From Amphibacillus sediminis NBRC 103570 (GTDB lineage Bacteria; Bacillota; Bacilli; Bacillales; Amphibacillaceae): a stretch of DNA of 64,000 bases. The position numbers were made by a program, and so were the translations under genes. This document shows, in pieces, positions 36,207-44,472 of this stretch; within the stretch, counting starts at the first letter, position 1, and each line of letters starts with the position of its first letter. Where the stretch lies: NCBI RefSeq assembly GCF_001552275.1, contig NZ_BCQW01000009.1, forward strand, positions 1-64,000, read 5' to 3'. The notes beneath the pieces are model-generated. The model made no database searches and was not told the DNA's origin. It was given only the letters and a program-made list of their open reading frames with translations.

Positions 36207-36347
36207 TTATCGCAGTGTAACTGGCCCGATTGGTTCAACTAACGTTCAGTGGGGGAGAGAGGAAGCTGACTAAGTTCGCGACGTCATGTCGCAACTCTGC
36301 ACGAGCACATCCTTTGCGTCGAAATCCCTCCTGAACGAAGTTTCACT
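36207..36347 (-). repeat. R1 repeat, copy h (inverted, internally deleted)
   Basis: Minus-strand copy of 141 bp. Its left part and right end are standard, but GAACCAATCGGGCC is joined directly to AGTTACACTGCGATAA. The second and third hairpins are missing. The junction falls at a GCC shared by both break points. It lies in the leader of the sulfatase gene, about 10 bp upstream of its ribosome site. Confidence 0.85.
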
Positions 36348-36531
36348 TATATACCCTTCATCTTACTACATAACATTATGAAGAAATTTATAATTAACTG
36401 TAAAATGGTAATTATCTGTTAAAGGCCTAAGCGATCCGGTCAACCATTCAAAAAAGGCTAGCCCATTCACTCCACCTAAACCAATATGGTCTTGAAAGCC
36501 ATCAATAAGCGGTGGCTTCAATAAAAAATCT
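36348..36531. other. Intergenic stretch between PTS gene and sulfatase
   Basis: No gene and no clear terminator. With the flanking R1 and R2 fragments it makes up the 433-bp gap between the PTS and sulfatase genes. Confidence 0.35.
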
Positions 36532-36614
36532 CATGTACCTTGGCGTCTTTGGATACAGATTTTATCGAGCTATTTTCCTCTGAGTAGTGGGATACTATTA
36601 CTGAATAAAGTTAA
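36532..36614 (+). repeat. R2 repeat, copy e (shortened)
   Basis: Keeps the start ATGTACCTTGGCGTCTTTGG, part of the middle and the end ACTGAATAAAGTTAA. About half of the element is missing. Its last bases overlap the stop codon of the PTS gene on the minus strand. Confidence 0.55.
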
Positions 36615-38521
36615 TTAATTATTTTAATTCCTTTTATACTTTCATCCATGACAACATCTAAATAATTCTGATGATTCGTCACAATAATAGGTGTTTCAAT
36701 ACTATACCCTGCTTGTTTGATTTTTTCAGGCTCAAAGGTTAACAACTTGTCCCCTTGTTTGAAATGATCACCTTGCTCTACTAATGAATGAAAATATTCG
36801 CCTTCCAATTTTACTGTGTCCATTCCGATGTGAATAAGTAATTCTACCCCATCAGTGGATTTAAGACCAATGGCGTGACGTGATGGGAACAATGTGACAA
36901 CAACCCCATCAAAAGGCGCAATCACTTCCCCAGATTCAGGAATGACACCAATCCCTTTTCCAAGTAACTCTGAAGAAAAAGCTTCATCTGTAATTTCTGA
37001 TACAGGTATAATCTTACCGGAAATAGGCGAAACAATCTCTTTCGTTTCGAGCAATTCGGGGGATTCTTCTGTTGATTCATCAACTTTCTTCTTTGCTTGT
37101 TTTTCTTGTTCACGGTCTTCTTTAGGATCATAAAAGAAAGTAATCGTTAGGATAAATGCTAGAACAAAAGCTACGATTATTGCAATTATAAATCCATAAA
37201 ACCCGATATCCCATCCTGTATCTGGATTAATGACGGTAGGTATGCCGAATATACCCATTCCACCCATCATAAACTTTTGGGATCCACTTAAACCAACAAT
37301 AACTCCACCAGTTGCTGCTGCGATTAATGTTGCAATAAACGGTTTCTTCCTCGGAAGTGTCACACCATATAAAGATGGCTCTGAAACACCGAAGAAGCTT
37401 GAGATAAATGCTGGGATACCAATCGCACGTAATTGTGTATTTTTTGATTTTATAAGCACAGCCAAAACAGCACCAGCTGTTGCAAAAGGCGTAGACATAC
37501 CTAAAATTAAAAGCGGATCATATCCAAAAACGGCAATATTGTTTATTGCAATTGGAATCACGCCCCAATGCAGACCAAACATAACGAGTACTTGCCAAAA
37601 CCCTCCAACTATTAACCCTGCTAAGACAGGACTAAAGTTATATGCAGCGAGTGCTCCAGAGCCTAATATATTTCCTGCCCATGTTGCGATCGGACCAATT
37701 AGCAAGTATGTGAGTGGCACCATTAGAAGAACTGTTAAAAAAGGGACTAAGAAACTTCTCAATAAACTTGGAATTATTTTAGTGATGAACTTTTCTAGTT
37801 TAGAACCAAAGAAGTTTGCTAAGACAATAGGGACAACACTAGAACCATAATTCATTAAGATAACTGGGATACCTAGAAAAGTCACGTACACTGGTGACTC
37901 AAATAGCGTACCTGAGAAAAGCGTATAAAGTGGGTCTAACCCTACCGTTAAAGAAGACATGGAAGGATAAACCAAGGCAGCTCCAATTGCCATACCCACA
38001 AATGGTTTCAAGCCAAATTTCTTAGCCGACGTATACCCTAAAAATATAGGGAAGAAGTAAAAGAACGCATCCCCAGCAGCTTGTAATATCGCATACGTTC
38101 CTGATGTCTCTGATAACCAGCCCGTCGAAACAAAGATAACATTTAACCCCTTAATCATCCCTGTAGCTGCCAGTAAACTTAGTATAAGTGTGAAAATCCC
38201 TGAAATAAGATCTATGAATGCATCAAAGACGCCTTTTTTCTTTCCAGAATCTGATGAGTCGGTATTTCCTTCAGACATTCCAGCTTCCTCAATAAATTCT
38301 TTGTGCACTTCAGGGACATGGTTTCCGATAACAACTTGGTACTGCCCCCCACTTTGGACGACCGTTACGACGCCAGATGTATTCTTCAATTTATCTGTTT
38401 TTGCTTTGTTTTCGTCTTTAAGATCGAATCGTAAGCGCGTGACACAATGGGTTACGCCATTTATATTTTCTCTACCTCCTACACCATCTAGTATAACTTG
38501 GACTAATTCTTTATAAGCCAT
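36611..38521 (-). CDS. PTS EIIBCA permease, beta-glucoside/sucrose class
   Basis: Imports and phosphorylates a sugar using PEP. The ATG at 38521 (GAAAGGATGAG upstream) gives 636 residues. Domain order: EIIB (1-90) with phosphorylated Cys26 in NGVTHCVTRLRFDL; EIIC (100-460, eight to ten helices with GLHWGVIPI and STPFATAGA); EIIA (500-630) with active-site His in LLIHIGMDTVKLEG. B-C-A order and the antiterminator neighbour are typical of beta-glucoside carriers. The substrate is not determined; the sulfatase next door might point to a sulfated sugar. Confidence 0.9.
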   Translation of the reverse strand: MAYKELVQVILDGVGGRENINGVTHCVTRLRFDLKDENKAKTDKLKNTSGVVTVVQSGGQYQVVIGNHVPEVHKEFIEEAGMSEGNTDSSDSGKKKGVFDAFIDLISGIFTLILSLLAATGMIKGLNVIFVSTGWLSETSGTYAILQAAGDAFFYFFPIFLGYTSAKKFGLKPFVGMAIGAALVYPSMSSLTVGLDPLYTLFSGTLFESPVYVTFLGIPVILMNYGSSVVPIVLANFFGSKLEKFITKIIPSLLRSFLVPFLTVLLMVPLTYLLIGPIATWAGNILGSGALAAYNFSPVLAGLIVGGFWQVLVMFGLHWGVIPIAINNIAVFGYDPLLILGMSTPFATAGAVLAVLIKSKNTQLRAIGIPAFISSFFGVSEPSLYGVTLPRKKPFIATLIAAATGGVIVGLSGSQKFMMGGMGIFGIPTVINPDTGWDIGFYGFIIAIIVAFVLAFILTITFFYDPKEDREQEKQAKKKVDESTEESPELLETKEIVSPISGKIIPVSEITDEAFSSELLGKGIGVIPESGEVIAPFDGVVVTLFPSRHAIGLKSTDGVELLIHIGMDTVKLEGEYFHSLVEQGDHFKQGDKLLTFEPEKIKQAGYSIETPIIVTNHQNYLDVVMDESIKGIKIIN

Positions 38522-38554
38522 GACTTTCTCATCCTTTCTGTTTGTTTTCATATA

Positions 38555-38633
38555 ATAAAAAAGGCAAGACCCATTCACCTTTCTTCATAACTAAGAGAGG
38601 TAAATAGTCTCGCCTGATTGAACAGTAACGCCT
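38555..38633 (-). promoter_or_regulatory. RAT antiterminator site and terminator before the PTS gene
   Basis: On the minus strand GCGTTACTG, six bases, then CAGGCGAGAC resembles the RAT consensus (GTTACTG-n6-CAGGCAAAAC) for BglG/LicT proteins. Its second half overlaps the left arm AGGCGAGAC of a terminator whose right arm GGGTCTTGCCT is followed by T7. RAT spans 38606-38633, including the stop codon of the antiterminator gene. Binding of the antiterminator would prevent the hairpin and allow transcription of the PTS gene. Confidence 0.85.
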
Positions 38634-39453
38634 ATTCGATTAATTTTTGTATATGCAATGTAAGATATAATTGCTCATCATCTTGTAAGGTAACTTCTAA
38701 ATATTTCTCAATCAGCTTGACCGTATCGTAAGCTTCAGAATATTTTTGCACAGCATGTATAAGAAGTGGGTTACTCTTATTACCCATCACCTGTCGCTCA
38801 ACTCGTTTGAAAAAAAATCGCATATGTGTTACAAATCTTTCAAACGCAAACGACTCCTCATCTACTTCAACACGATTATGCATTCGGATAATTGAAACGA
38901 TGTCATTGATTTTGGTTAAAATCTTTTCAAGATCTTCGTATTCTGCATCCGCTTCCACCTTGGCGTTTATTAAATGCATGGCAATGTTCCCAGCTTCAAA
39001 ATCATTAAAGGAAATTCCCAACTTTTCATCAATAATCTTAAGCGCTTTCTTCCCAATTGAAAATTCATTCGGATAAAACCGCTTTATTTCCCAAGTCAAT
39101 CTATTACCTAGTTTAAAACCTTCTTTATATAATTTTTCTAAATTATAGATGTGATCTGCTAGCGAGGCATAAATCGTTTCAGCCAGATCATAAGAAACAT
39201 GCTCTTTAGCTAACTTAACAATATCATCTGCGATTAATAAATAGTTAATTGGGATCGTATCCAGAATAGTAGTCAATTTGTCGATCTCATTTTTTTGATG
39301 GAGCGTGAATATTTTATCTATTTTACTATCAGTTTGATCGATAATTTGCCCTGGTTTTTTCTGAAAACCAATCCCGTTTCCAATCCAAATCTTTTCTATC
39401 TTTTTATCGGAAACAAGTATAGCATTGTTGTTTAGAATTTTCTTAATCTTCAC
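38632..39453 (-). CDS. BglG/LicT-family transcription antiterminator
   Basis: The start is a GTG at 39453, giving (M)KIKKILNNNAILVSDK, the RNA-binding CAT domain typical of the family; GGAGGTGAT lies upstream. The 273-residue protein then has PRD1 (about 65-165, with the ADHIYNLEKLYKEG and FYPNEFSIGKKAL blocks) and PRD2 (about 170-273, with RMHNRVEVDEESFAFERFVT and LYLTLHIQKLIE). PRDs contain the histidines that are phosphorylated by the PTS and HPr. It should bind the RAT sites on both sides of its own gene and control the PTS and sulfatase genes. Confidence 0.92.
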   Translation of the reverse strand: MKIKKILNNNAILVSDKKIEKIWIGNGIGFQKKPGQIIDQTDSKIDKIFTLHQKNEIDKLTTILDTIPINYLLIADDIVKLAKEHVSYDLAETIYASLADHIYNLEKLYKEGFKLGNRLTWEIKRFYPNEFSIGKKALKIIDEKLGISFNDFEAGNIAMHLINAKVEADAEYEDLEKILTKINDIVSIIRMHNRVEVDEESFAFERFVTHMRFFFKRVERQVMGNKSNPLLIHAVQKYSEAYDTVKLIEKYLEVTLQDDEQLYLTLHIQKLIE

Positions 39454-39530
39454 TAAATCAATCACCTCCAAAAAAAAACCACACTACACCTTTTAAATAT
39501 ATCTCGGAGCCATCCGAAATAATCTAAACA

Positions 39531-39556
39531 GATATAGCCTGATCTAGTCAGTCACT
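39531..39556 (-). promoter_or_regulatory. Second RAT-like site in the antiterminator leader
   Basis: On the minus strand AGTGACTG, six bases, CAGGCTATATC matches the RAT pattern with a few changes. It overlaps the left side of a weak hairpin (ATATCT...AGATAT with TCGGATGGCTCCGA inside). This would allow autoregulation as in the E. coli bgl operon, where sites flank the antiterminator gene. Confidence 0.6.
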
Positions 39557-39574
39557 ACTCTTTCAATTACGGAA

Positions 39575-39612
39575 ATTATAGCATTATTAAAAAATTCTTG
39601 TAAGCGTTTTTA
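39575..39612 (-). promoter_or_regulatory. Promoter with overlapping cre box
   Basis: Minus-strand -35 TTACAA (39598-39603) and -10 TATAAT (39575-39580), 17 bp apart. TTGTAAGCGTTTTTA (39598-39612) matches the CcpA cre consensus at all but one strong position and covers the -35 box, so glucose repression by CcpA is expected. Confidence 0.82.
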
Positions 39613-39987
39613 TGTAATTTGTATCAAGGTTTTCTCAGTCCCTTATCAGATCAATATTTCTGGCACTCTTTTTTTGTGCATTTTTATACTATCACGTGAT
39701 TTCCATCTCAGGGTGCCCTAGCATCCGTCGTTACACTCCATTGTTCAAGAACCCAACACCAATATTAACATTTTTACTTGGATTGCTATTTGTACCGCCA
39801 CTTTTCCGTATTTTTATCGTCTCTGTTCTCCGAATTTCATTTAAAGTGGTGAGAGTAAGTTAATTCTAAGCAAATCGCCAAATCAAATAGATTGCTATTT
39901 AAATGTTTTTTGATCATTTATAAATATGGAAAAAAGTTAAACAGCTGTGTTAAGATGGAGCCATGTTCAAAAGATGGGGGATATTAA

Positions 39988-40617
39988 GTGTTTCTAAAAC
40001 GTGGTTTTATCTATTTTATTGGTATCTTTTTAATTGGTAGTGGTGTCGCCAGTATTATTAAAGCAGATCTTGGGGCTGGGGCTTGGGATGCCCTATATGT
40101 TGGGTTAAGTCATCGGATTGGGTTGACGACAGGAACCTGGGTTTGGTTAATCGGATTAATCATCATTATGCTCAATGCTTGGATTGGGATGGAAAGGCCT
40201 GACTTTAGTGCTTTTTTAACTGTATTTATTTTAGGTAATGTGATCGATTTTGCCTTGTATCTCCTTTTAGATCCGATCCAATTAACAGGGTGGTTTCCCA
40301 AGGTTTTACTATTCGCCATTGGTTTTATTCTTATTCCGGTTGGATCAGGTATCTATTTACAGGCACGGTTTGCGACAAATCCTTTTGATAAACTGATGCT
40401 TGCCTTAAATCAACGGTTGAACATTAGTATCGGATTGGCTCGATTTATTTCAGAGTTCTCTGCCCTAATTTTAGCATGGTTATTTAAGGGACCTGTTTCA
40501 TTAGGTACTGTTTTTATCGCACTATTTATTGGTCCGGCAATCCAATTAAATTACCGTTATTTTAATCGTTTATTAAACGACCAAGAAGAATGGGGGATTC
40601 AGTCAGATAACACCTAA
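39988..40617 (+). CDS. YczE/YitT-type integral membrane protein
   Basis: The 209-residue protein has about five membrane helices. The N-terminus GFIYFIGIFLIGSGVASIIK followed by ADLGAGAWDALYVGLS is the YczE-family pattern, with a second related block ATNPFDKLMLALNQRL. Members are of unknown function; YczE of B. subtilis influences surfactin production. The start is a GTG preceded by GATGGGGGA. It is monocistronic, and a repeat (R3) follows it. Confidence 0.8.
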   Translation: MFLKRGFIYFIGIFLIGSGVASIIKADLGAGAWDALYVGLSHRIGLTTGTWVWLIGLIIIMLNAWIGMERPDFSAFLTVFILGNVIDFALYLLLDPIQLTGWFPKVLLFAIGFILIPVGSGIYLQARFATNPFDKLMLALNQRLNISIGLARFISEFSALILAWLFKGPVSLGTVFIALFIGPAIQLNYRYFNRLLNDQEEWGIQSDNT

Positions 40618-40639
40618 AAATTAAGCTATAGACGAAAAG

Positions 40640-40860
40640 CTTAAAGCAAGGGGCTGGGGCAAAGTTAAAAAGGGAGAATGAGGATCCGAACAATTTGACT
40701 CAGCGTAGGCAAAATACGTAAACTCCTACACAGGAATAGCATGAGCTGAAGATCCACTGAGGGAAGCGATCTTTTTCACCCAGTAAGCTGAAGCCACGCC
40801 TGTGGAAAGCGTAGGATTTTGCCTAAGCGGTAAAAAAGATATTAGCGTTCAGATCTCATC
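40640..40860 (+). repeat. R3: Bacillaceae-type interspersed repeat
   Basis: Single copy in the window. ACTCCTACACAGGAATAGCA near 40709, AGCTGAAGATCC, then AAGCTGAAGCCACGCC and TGTGGAAAGCGTAGG recall a repeat seen between genes in many Bacillaceae (ACTCC...GGAATAGCATGAGCTGAAGA...GCTGAAGCC...GTGGAAAGCG). The inverted pair CCTACACAGG/CCTGTGGAAAGCGTAGG gives a long stem. Assignment to that family is from memory, not from a search. Confidence 0.6.
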
Positions 40861-40934
40861 TATCTAACTATACTTTCTTTTCTTAAAGTCAATTCTTCAC
40901 CATGTAGACTAGCTCGTTAACTTTTTTAAAATAA

Positions 40935-41121
40935 AGCGAAACTTCGTTCAGTGGGGGGTTTTCCATCCCCCACTGAACGTTAGTTGAACTAATCGGGTCG
41001 TTACTACTGTTGGATCGCCCACTTAGACACGACATGTTCCCTTATTTCTTGAACTGGGAGGCTTACAAAAGCCCTTCGATGGGGCGAGTAATCGCAGCCC
41101 CAGCCAGTTACACTGCGATAA
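40935..41121 (+). repeat. R1 interspersed structured repeat, copy i (short-loop form)
   Basis: A 187-bp copy. The first hairpin is GTTCAGTGGGGGG-TTTTCCAT-CCCCCACTGAAC with an 8-nt loop. The other hairpins and the ends are standard. It lies between the convergent yczE and sigma-factor genes. Confidence 0.93.
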
Positions 41122-41139
41122 ATCGATGCTTAAATTTGA

Positions 41140-42093
41140 TCACATCATATAGTTCTTATCTTTTTGAACGGGGATGTTAAATGCGTTTGCTGCTTCTTCT
41201 AAAAAGTCTTGACAGAAGTAATAGTGGCTAAAAAATACGATCCGATCTTGTTCTGTTTTAAGATAAATAATATCATTTAATTGTAGCTCATCGTTTTGCT
41301 TAATTAAAATAGCTACAACTGTTCTTCCCCATAACTTCCTAACCTCCGCATGCTGTTGCTCAATCGTTGGATCTTTAAACTCATCCGTGATCGAATACTT
41401 CTGAATAATGTCTTTGCCAAGTTCTTGCCCGACGTGGATAATATCATGGTATGCGTTCTCATCGAGTAGCGCAGCCATTGCATTCGGATTTCGCGCATTA
41501 AAAGCATTGACAAACGCATTGATCACAAGTGAATCGGTATCGGTTGCTTGTTTAATTGGATTGTCTGGAATTGGAGGCGTAGCTTTTGATATGCTTTGCA
41601 ATTTATATCGTGCTCGATGTAATGCTGCTTTAACCGCACCTTCCGTTGAAGAAATCAGCTCAGCAGTTTCCTTTGCTGTAAAATCAAACACATCAATAAG
41701 TATGATCACCACAACTTGACGTAAAGGTAAGTTATGAACAAGAGTTTCAATTGATTCCGTTACATCAAATTTAATCGAAGCGGCTTGATCTGTCATATCA
41801 TCATGCCATGCTATTTCCTCTATTTTTTTCTTTCTGTACTGATTAATCCAAGTATTCGTTGCAATCCGGAAAAGATAATTTTTCGGCTTTAAAGGTTGCC
41901 AAATCTGACCTAGTGAAGCAAATGCTTTCATCAAGGTTTCCTGAGCAAGGTCTTCTGCGTCCCATGGTGAGTTGGTCAGGTAATGACAATATCGCCATAA
42001 CTCTGTACGGTATGGCTCAATCACCTTTAAAAATTGCTTCTTTAATTGCCATGCTTCCCTTTCTAAATCTTGTAGTTCCGGTATTTTTTCCAT
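41140..42093 (-). CDS. ECF sigma factor with SnoaL-like C-terminal domain
   Basis: The 317-residue product has a sigma-70 region 2 (YRTELWRYCHYLTNSPWDAE, DLAQETLMKAF, PKNYLFRIATNTWINQYRKK), region 4 (LRQVVVIILIDVFDFTAKET, STEGAVKAALHRAR) and a C-terminal domain of about 110 residues (VINAFVNAFNARNPNAMAAL) of SnoaL/NTF2 type. That fits the SigJ/ECF41-like group, in which the C-terminal domain modulates activity in place of a separate anti-sigma factor. No anti-sigma gene is adjacent. Regulon unknown. Confidence 0.87.
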   Translation of the reverse strand: MEKIPELQDLEREAWQLKKQFLKVIEPYRTELWRYCHYLTNSPWDAEDLAQETLMKAFASLGQIWQPLKPKNYLFRIATNTWINQYRKKKIEEIAWHDDMTDQAASIKFDVTESIETLVHNLPLRQVVVIILIDVFDFTAKETAELISSTEGAVKAALHRARYKLQSISKATPPIPDNPIKQATDTDSLVINAFVNAFNARNPNAMAALLDENAYHDIIHVGQELGKDIIQKYSITDEFKDPTIEQQHAEVRKLWGRTVVAILIKQNDELQLNDIIYLKTEQDRIVFFSHYYFCQDFLEEAANAFNIPVQKDKNYMM

Positions 42094-42457
42094 AAGAACA
42101 GTCCTTCCTATTATTTTCTTTCACTGATAAAGACACAACAATTGGCTGAAAAGATACGGTGAAAATTTAAAAATTTATTATTACAAATTAAAGCTTGAAC
42201 ATAGGTTAAGATCGTACATTGCCTTTTTAGCAAACCTAGTTAATCTACTTTAAGAGCATATTAAGATGATAGCGCTGAATAGCTAGATAGGATAGTCCAA
42301 TCAGCATGAGCATGTTGACTAAACGTAAGGGCTTTTCTTATAGAAAAAGCTCTTTTTTAAAAAAATATGGTATTTTTATGTAAAAACAGATAAAATCAGA
42401 GTAAGCGTTATTTTTGTTGTGCTAAATAAAAAAATGATTATAGAAAGAGAGCTTTTT
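42094..42457. other. Intergenic region with an orphan terminator-like hairpin
   Basis: No gene found. A hairpin AGGGCTTTT/AAAAAGCTCTT followed by T6 lies at about 42329-42360 on the plus strand but no gene precedes it directly. A short transcript ending there is possible but not shown. Confidence 0.35.
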
Positions 42458-42628
42458 ATGAAAAAAACCATGTCAATATTACTTACAAGTATTATTATGG
42501 GACTGATTTATTACTTTTTTAACCCTATATTCTTAGATACAATTTTAATCATTGCTGGAAGTCTAGTTGTTCTAGTTTTTTGAGAATTAATAGAATTGTT
42601 ATATAAAAAAATAAAAAGTAAGCGATAA
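42458..42628 (+). pseudogene. Small hydrophobic peptide gene with in-frame TGA
   Basis: The ATG at 42458 (AGAAAGAGAG upstream) starts a 41-codon frame MKKTMSILLTSIIMGLIYYF ending at TGA 42581-42583. The same frame stays open after the TGA with a sensible ELIELLYKKIKSKR tail up to TAA 42626-42628. One base change (TGG to TGA) would restore a 56-residue single- or double-helix membrane peptide. The final TAA overlaps the first bases of R1 copy j. It could also be a functional 41-residue peptide. Family unknown. Confidence 0.45.
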
Positions 42629-42859
42629 AGTTAAACTTCGTTCAGTGGGGGACGACACATAAGATGTGCTCGTTCAGACGTTGCGATACGACATCACGAA
42701 CTTAGTCAGCTCCTCTCTCCCCCACTGAATCGGGCCGTTACTGGCTGTTGGATCTCCCACTTAGGCATGACGGGCTCCCTTAGTTCTTGAAGTGATCGGC
42801 TTACAAAAGCCCTTCGATGGGGCGAGTAATCGCAGCCCCAGCCAGTTACACTGCGATAA
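42629..42859 (+). repeat. R1 interspersed structured repeat, copy j
   Basis: Copy with left end AGTTAAACTTCGTTCAGTGG and right end CCAGTTACACTGCGATAA. The right arm of the first hairpin is partly deleted (CCCCCACTGAATCGGGCC). It begins at the end of the small hydrophobic reading frame. Confidence 0.9.
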
Positions 42860-43032
42860 AGGTATGGCGTCTTGTTCGCAAATGATGGTCATTTCCATTT
42901 TTAGTCGAATTGACTATTCATGATGTCATTACAAAATAGACGGTGCAGGTGATTCAAGATTGATAGTCGCTCTGTCCTTCCTTTCTAATGGAATAGAGAG
43001 AAACTAGTAATCATCATCAAGATCCGCTTTTA

Positions 43033-43590
43033 TTATTCATTGTTTCTGTATTGATTAAAGCCATATATATCAATAAATTGTGCGATTATATCCTTATCTC
43101 TATCCGCTATTAACAAATTAAAGTTGGAGATATTGTCATTAATTTCATTTAGTTCAGCTTCAGTCAATGCTATTTCTAGAATAAAAGTCACTTGATATTT
43201 TGAGTTATCGTTTGATGGTGTTTCAGCAATAACTGCATCACTATGTGTTTGCTGGAGAAGATCTATGATATTCTCAGGGTATTCAAGGATAAAATGCATC
43301 TCTTGGTTACCTTCAGTTAATATATTATATAGCTCCGGATCAATTTCGTAATCCATGTTAAAAAGAAGCTCTTGCTCTTCCTCTAAATAATCGATAGCAA
43401 AATCTGTAATAACAAATTTTGGTGGAACCAGCTTATTTTCTAGTGATTGGACAAGTTCAATATCTTCATTATTTACTTGATCTGTGATTACTTGATCACT
43501 AATTTCAACAGGTGATTGCTCTACATCATTTGATTGACAACCCATTAAGGTTATTAAGGTGACGATCATTACCCACTTCCACTTTGTCAT
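43033..43590 (-). CDS. Hypothetical lipoprotein
   Basis: The 185-residue product has a lipoprotein signal (MTKWKWVMIVTLITLMGCQS, lipobox LMGC, Cys18), so it should be anchored outside the membrane. The mature part is acidic and rich in E, D, N and I, with no recognised domain; alternating beta-like stretches (PKFVITDFAIDYLEEEQELL, KYQVTFILEIAL) suggest a beta-sandwich. AAGGAAGGG precedes the ATG. No co-transcribed neighbours. Function unknown. Confidence 0.7.
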   Translation of the reverse strand: MTKWKWVMIVTLITLMGCQSNDVEQSPVEISDQVITDQVNNEDIELVQSLENKLVPPKFVITDFAIDYLEEEQELLFNMDYEIDPELYNILTEGNQEMHFILEYPENIIDLLQQTHSDAVIAETPSNDNSKYQVTFILEIALTEAELNEINDNISNFNLLIADRDKDIIAQFIDIYGFNQYRNNE

Positions 43591-44043
43591 AGATAACCCT
43601 TCCTTTTTTATTAATCTTATTTAGTTACAGTTTGATACTGTAGTTTACACTAACGTTTATTATCTTTATCTAGATTATGCATGAAGACTCCCGGCACAAG
43701 GAACGCAGATCGTTCAATTTATAGAGCTCGCTTTAAAACAGTTCATGCCATACCATCAACAATACAGTCTCTCCACTATTATTCTGCCAATAGTCAAGTC
43801 AAAAGAATTTAAAGATAGCTAATAAGAAGATAAAACTTATTAAGAGGATTGGAAACCTTATATCCCCTCTGTTTACTATCTCTTAACTTAACTCCATAGT
43901 AAAGATAAATTGAACTGCCTGCTAAAAAATATTGATTCTGTTACCATTAATACCTGTGAGGCAGTCACCTACTACCTGTAAGTTATAAAAAATTCAAAAA
44001 AAAAACAAGAGGGATCGATAAGTTTCTGATTCTTTAAAAACAA
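43591..44043. other. Non-coding stretch downstream of ssrA
   Basis: About 450 bp with no credible gene on either strand. It should include the promoter of the lipoprotein gene. No other signals recognised. Confidence 0.35.
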
Positions 44044-44087
44044 AAAAAGTTCAGAAACGTTGTTGTATCAACGATTCCGAACTTTTA
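44044..44087 (-). terminator. Terminator of ssrA
   Basis: AAAAGTTC...GAACTTTT with inner pairs GAA/TTC and CGTTG/CAACG, followed by a T run on the minus strand, 27 bp after the tmRNA 3' end. Confidence 0.85.
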
Positions 44088-44113
44088 ACCCGAAGGTACC
44101 AGATTACATAAAA

Positions 44114-44472
44114 TGGAGACGGTGGGAGTCGAACCCACGTCCAAAGATATTGGCACTCAAGCCTCTACGTGTGTAGTTGATTTATTAAGTGTTCACTTAC
44201 TATTATGCCAATCAACAGGCGGCCTAGCAGCTAGTCTGATTAGTCTCTGCTAAACATCCTCAGACGGTGGATGCTAGCATATCCCGCTTAAGTTGAGACC
44301 CTATACTCTGCACACGGGCGATACAAAGAAGGATCCTTTAGGGCTGCTTAAGCAGCTGCTAAAGAGTAATTGTTTTGTTTGCCAGTTATTATTGGCGGGT
44401 AACGGTTAACGAGTCGTAACCTCGACACGCAACTTGAGCTCAATCTACCCCTGTCGAATCCGTAACGTCCCC
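44114..44472 (-). ncRNA. ssrA: Transfer-messenger RNA (tmRNA)
   Basis: Rescues stalled ribosomes with SmpB. The minus strand starts GGGGACGTTACGGATTCGAC and ends with a tRNA-like TGGGTTCGACTCCCACC arm and CCA encoded at 44116-44114. The tag reading frame ends GGC AAA CAA AAC ..., coding (A)GKQNNYSLAAA and TAA; the C-terminal hydrophobic Ala tail is the degradation signal. Length 359 nt is normal for Bacilli. The order smpB-ssrA is conserved. Confidence 0.97.
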
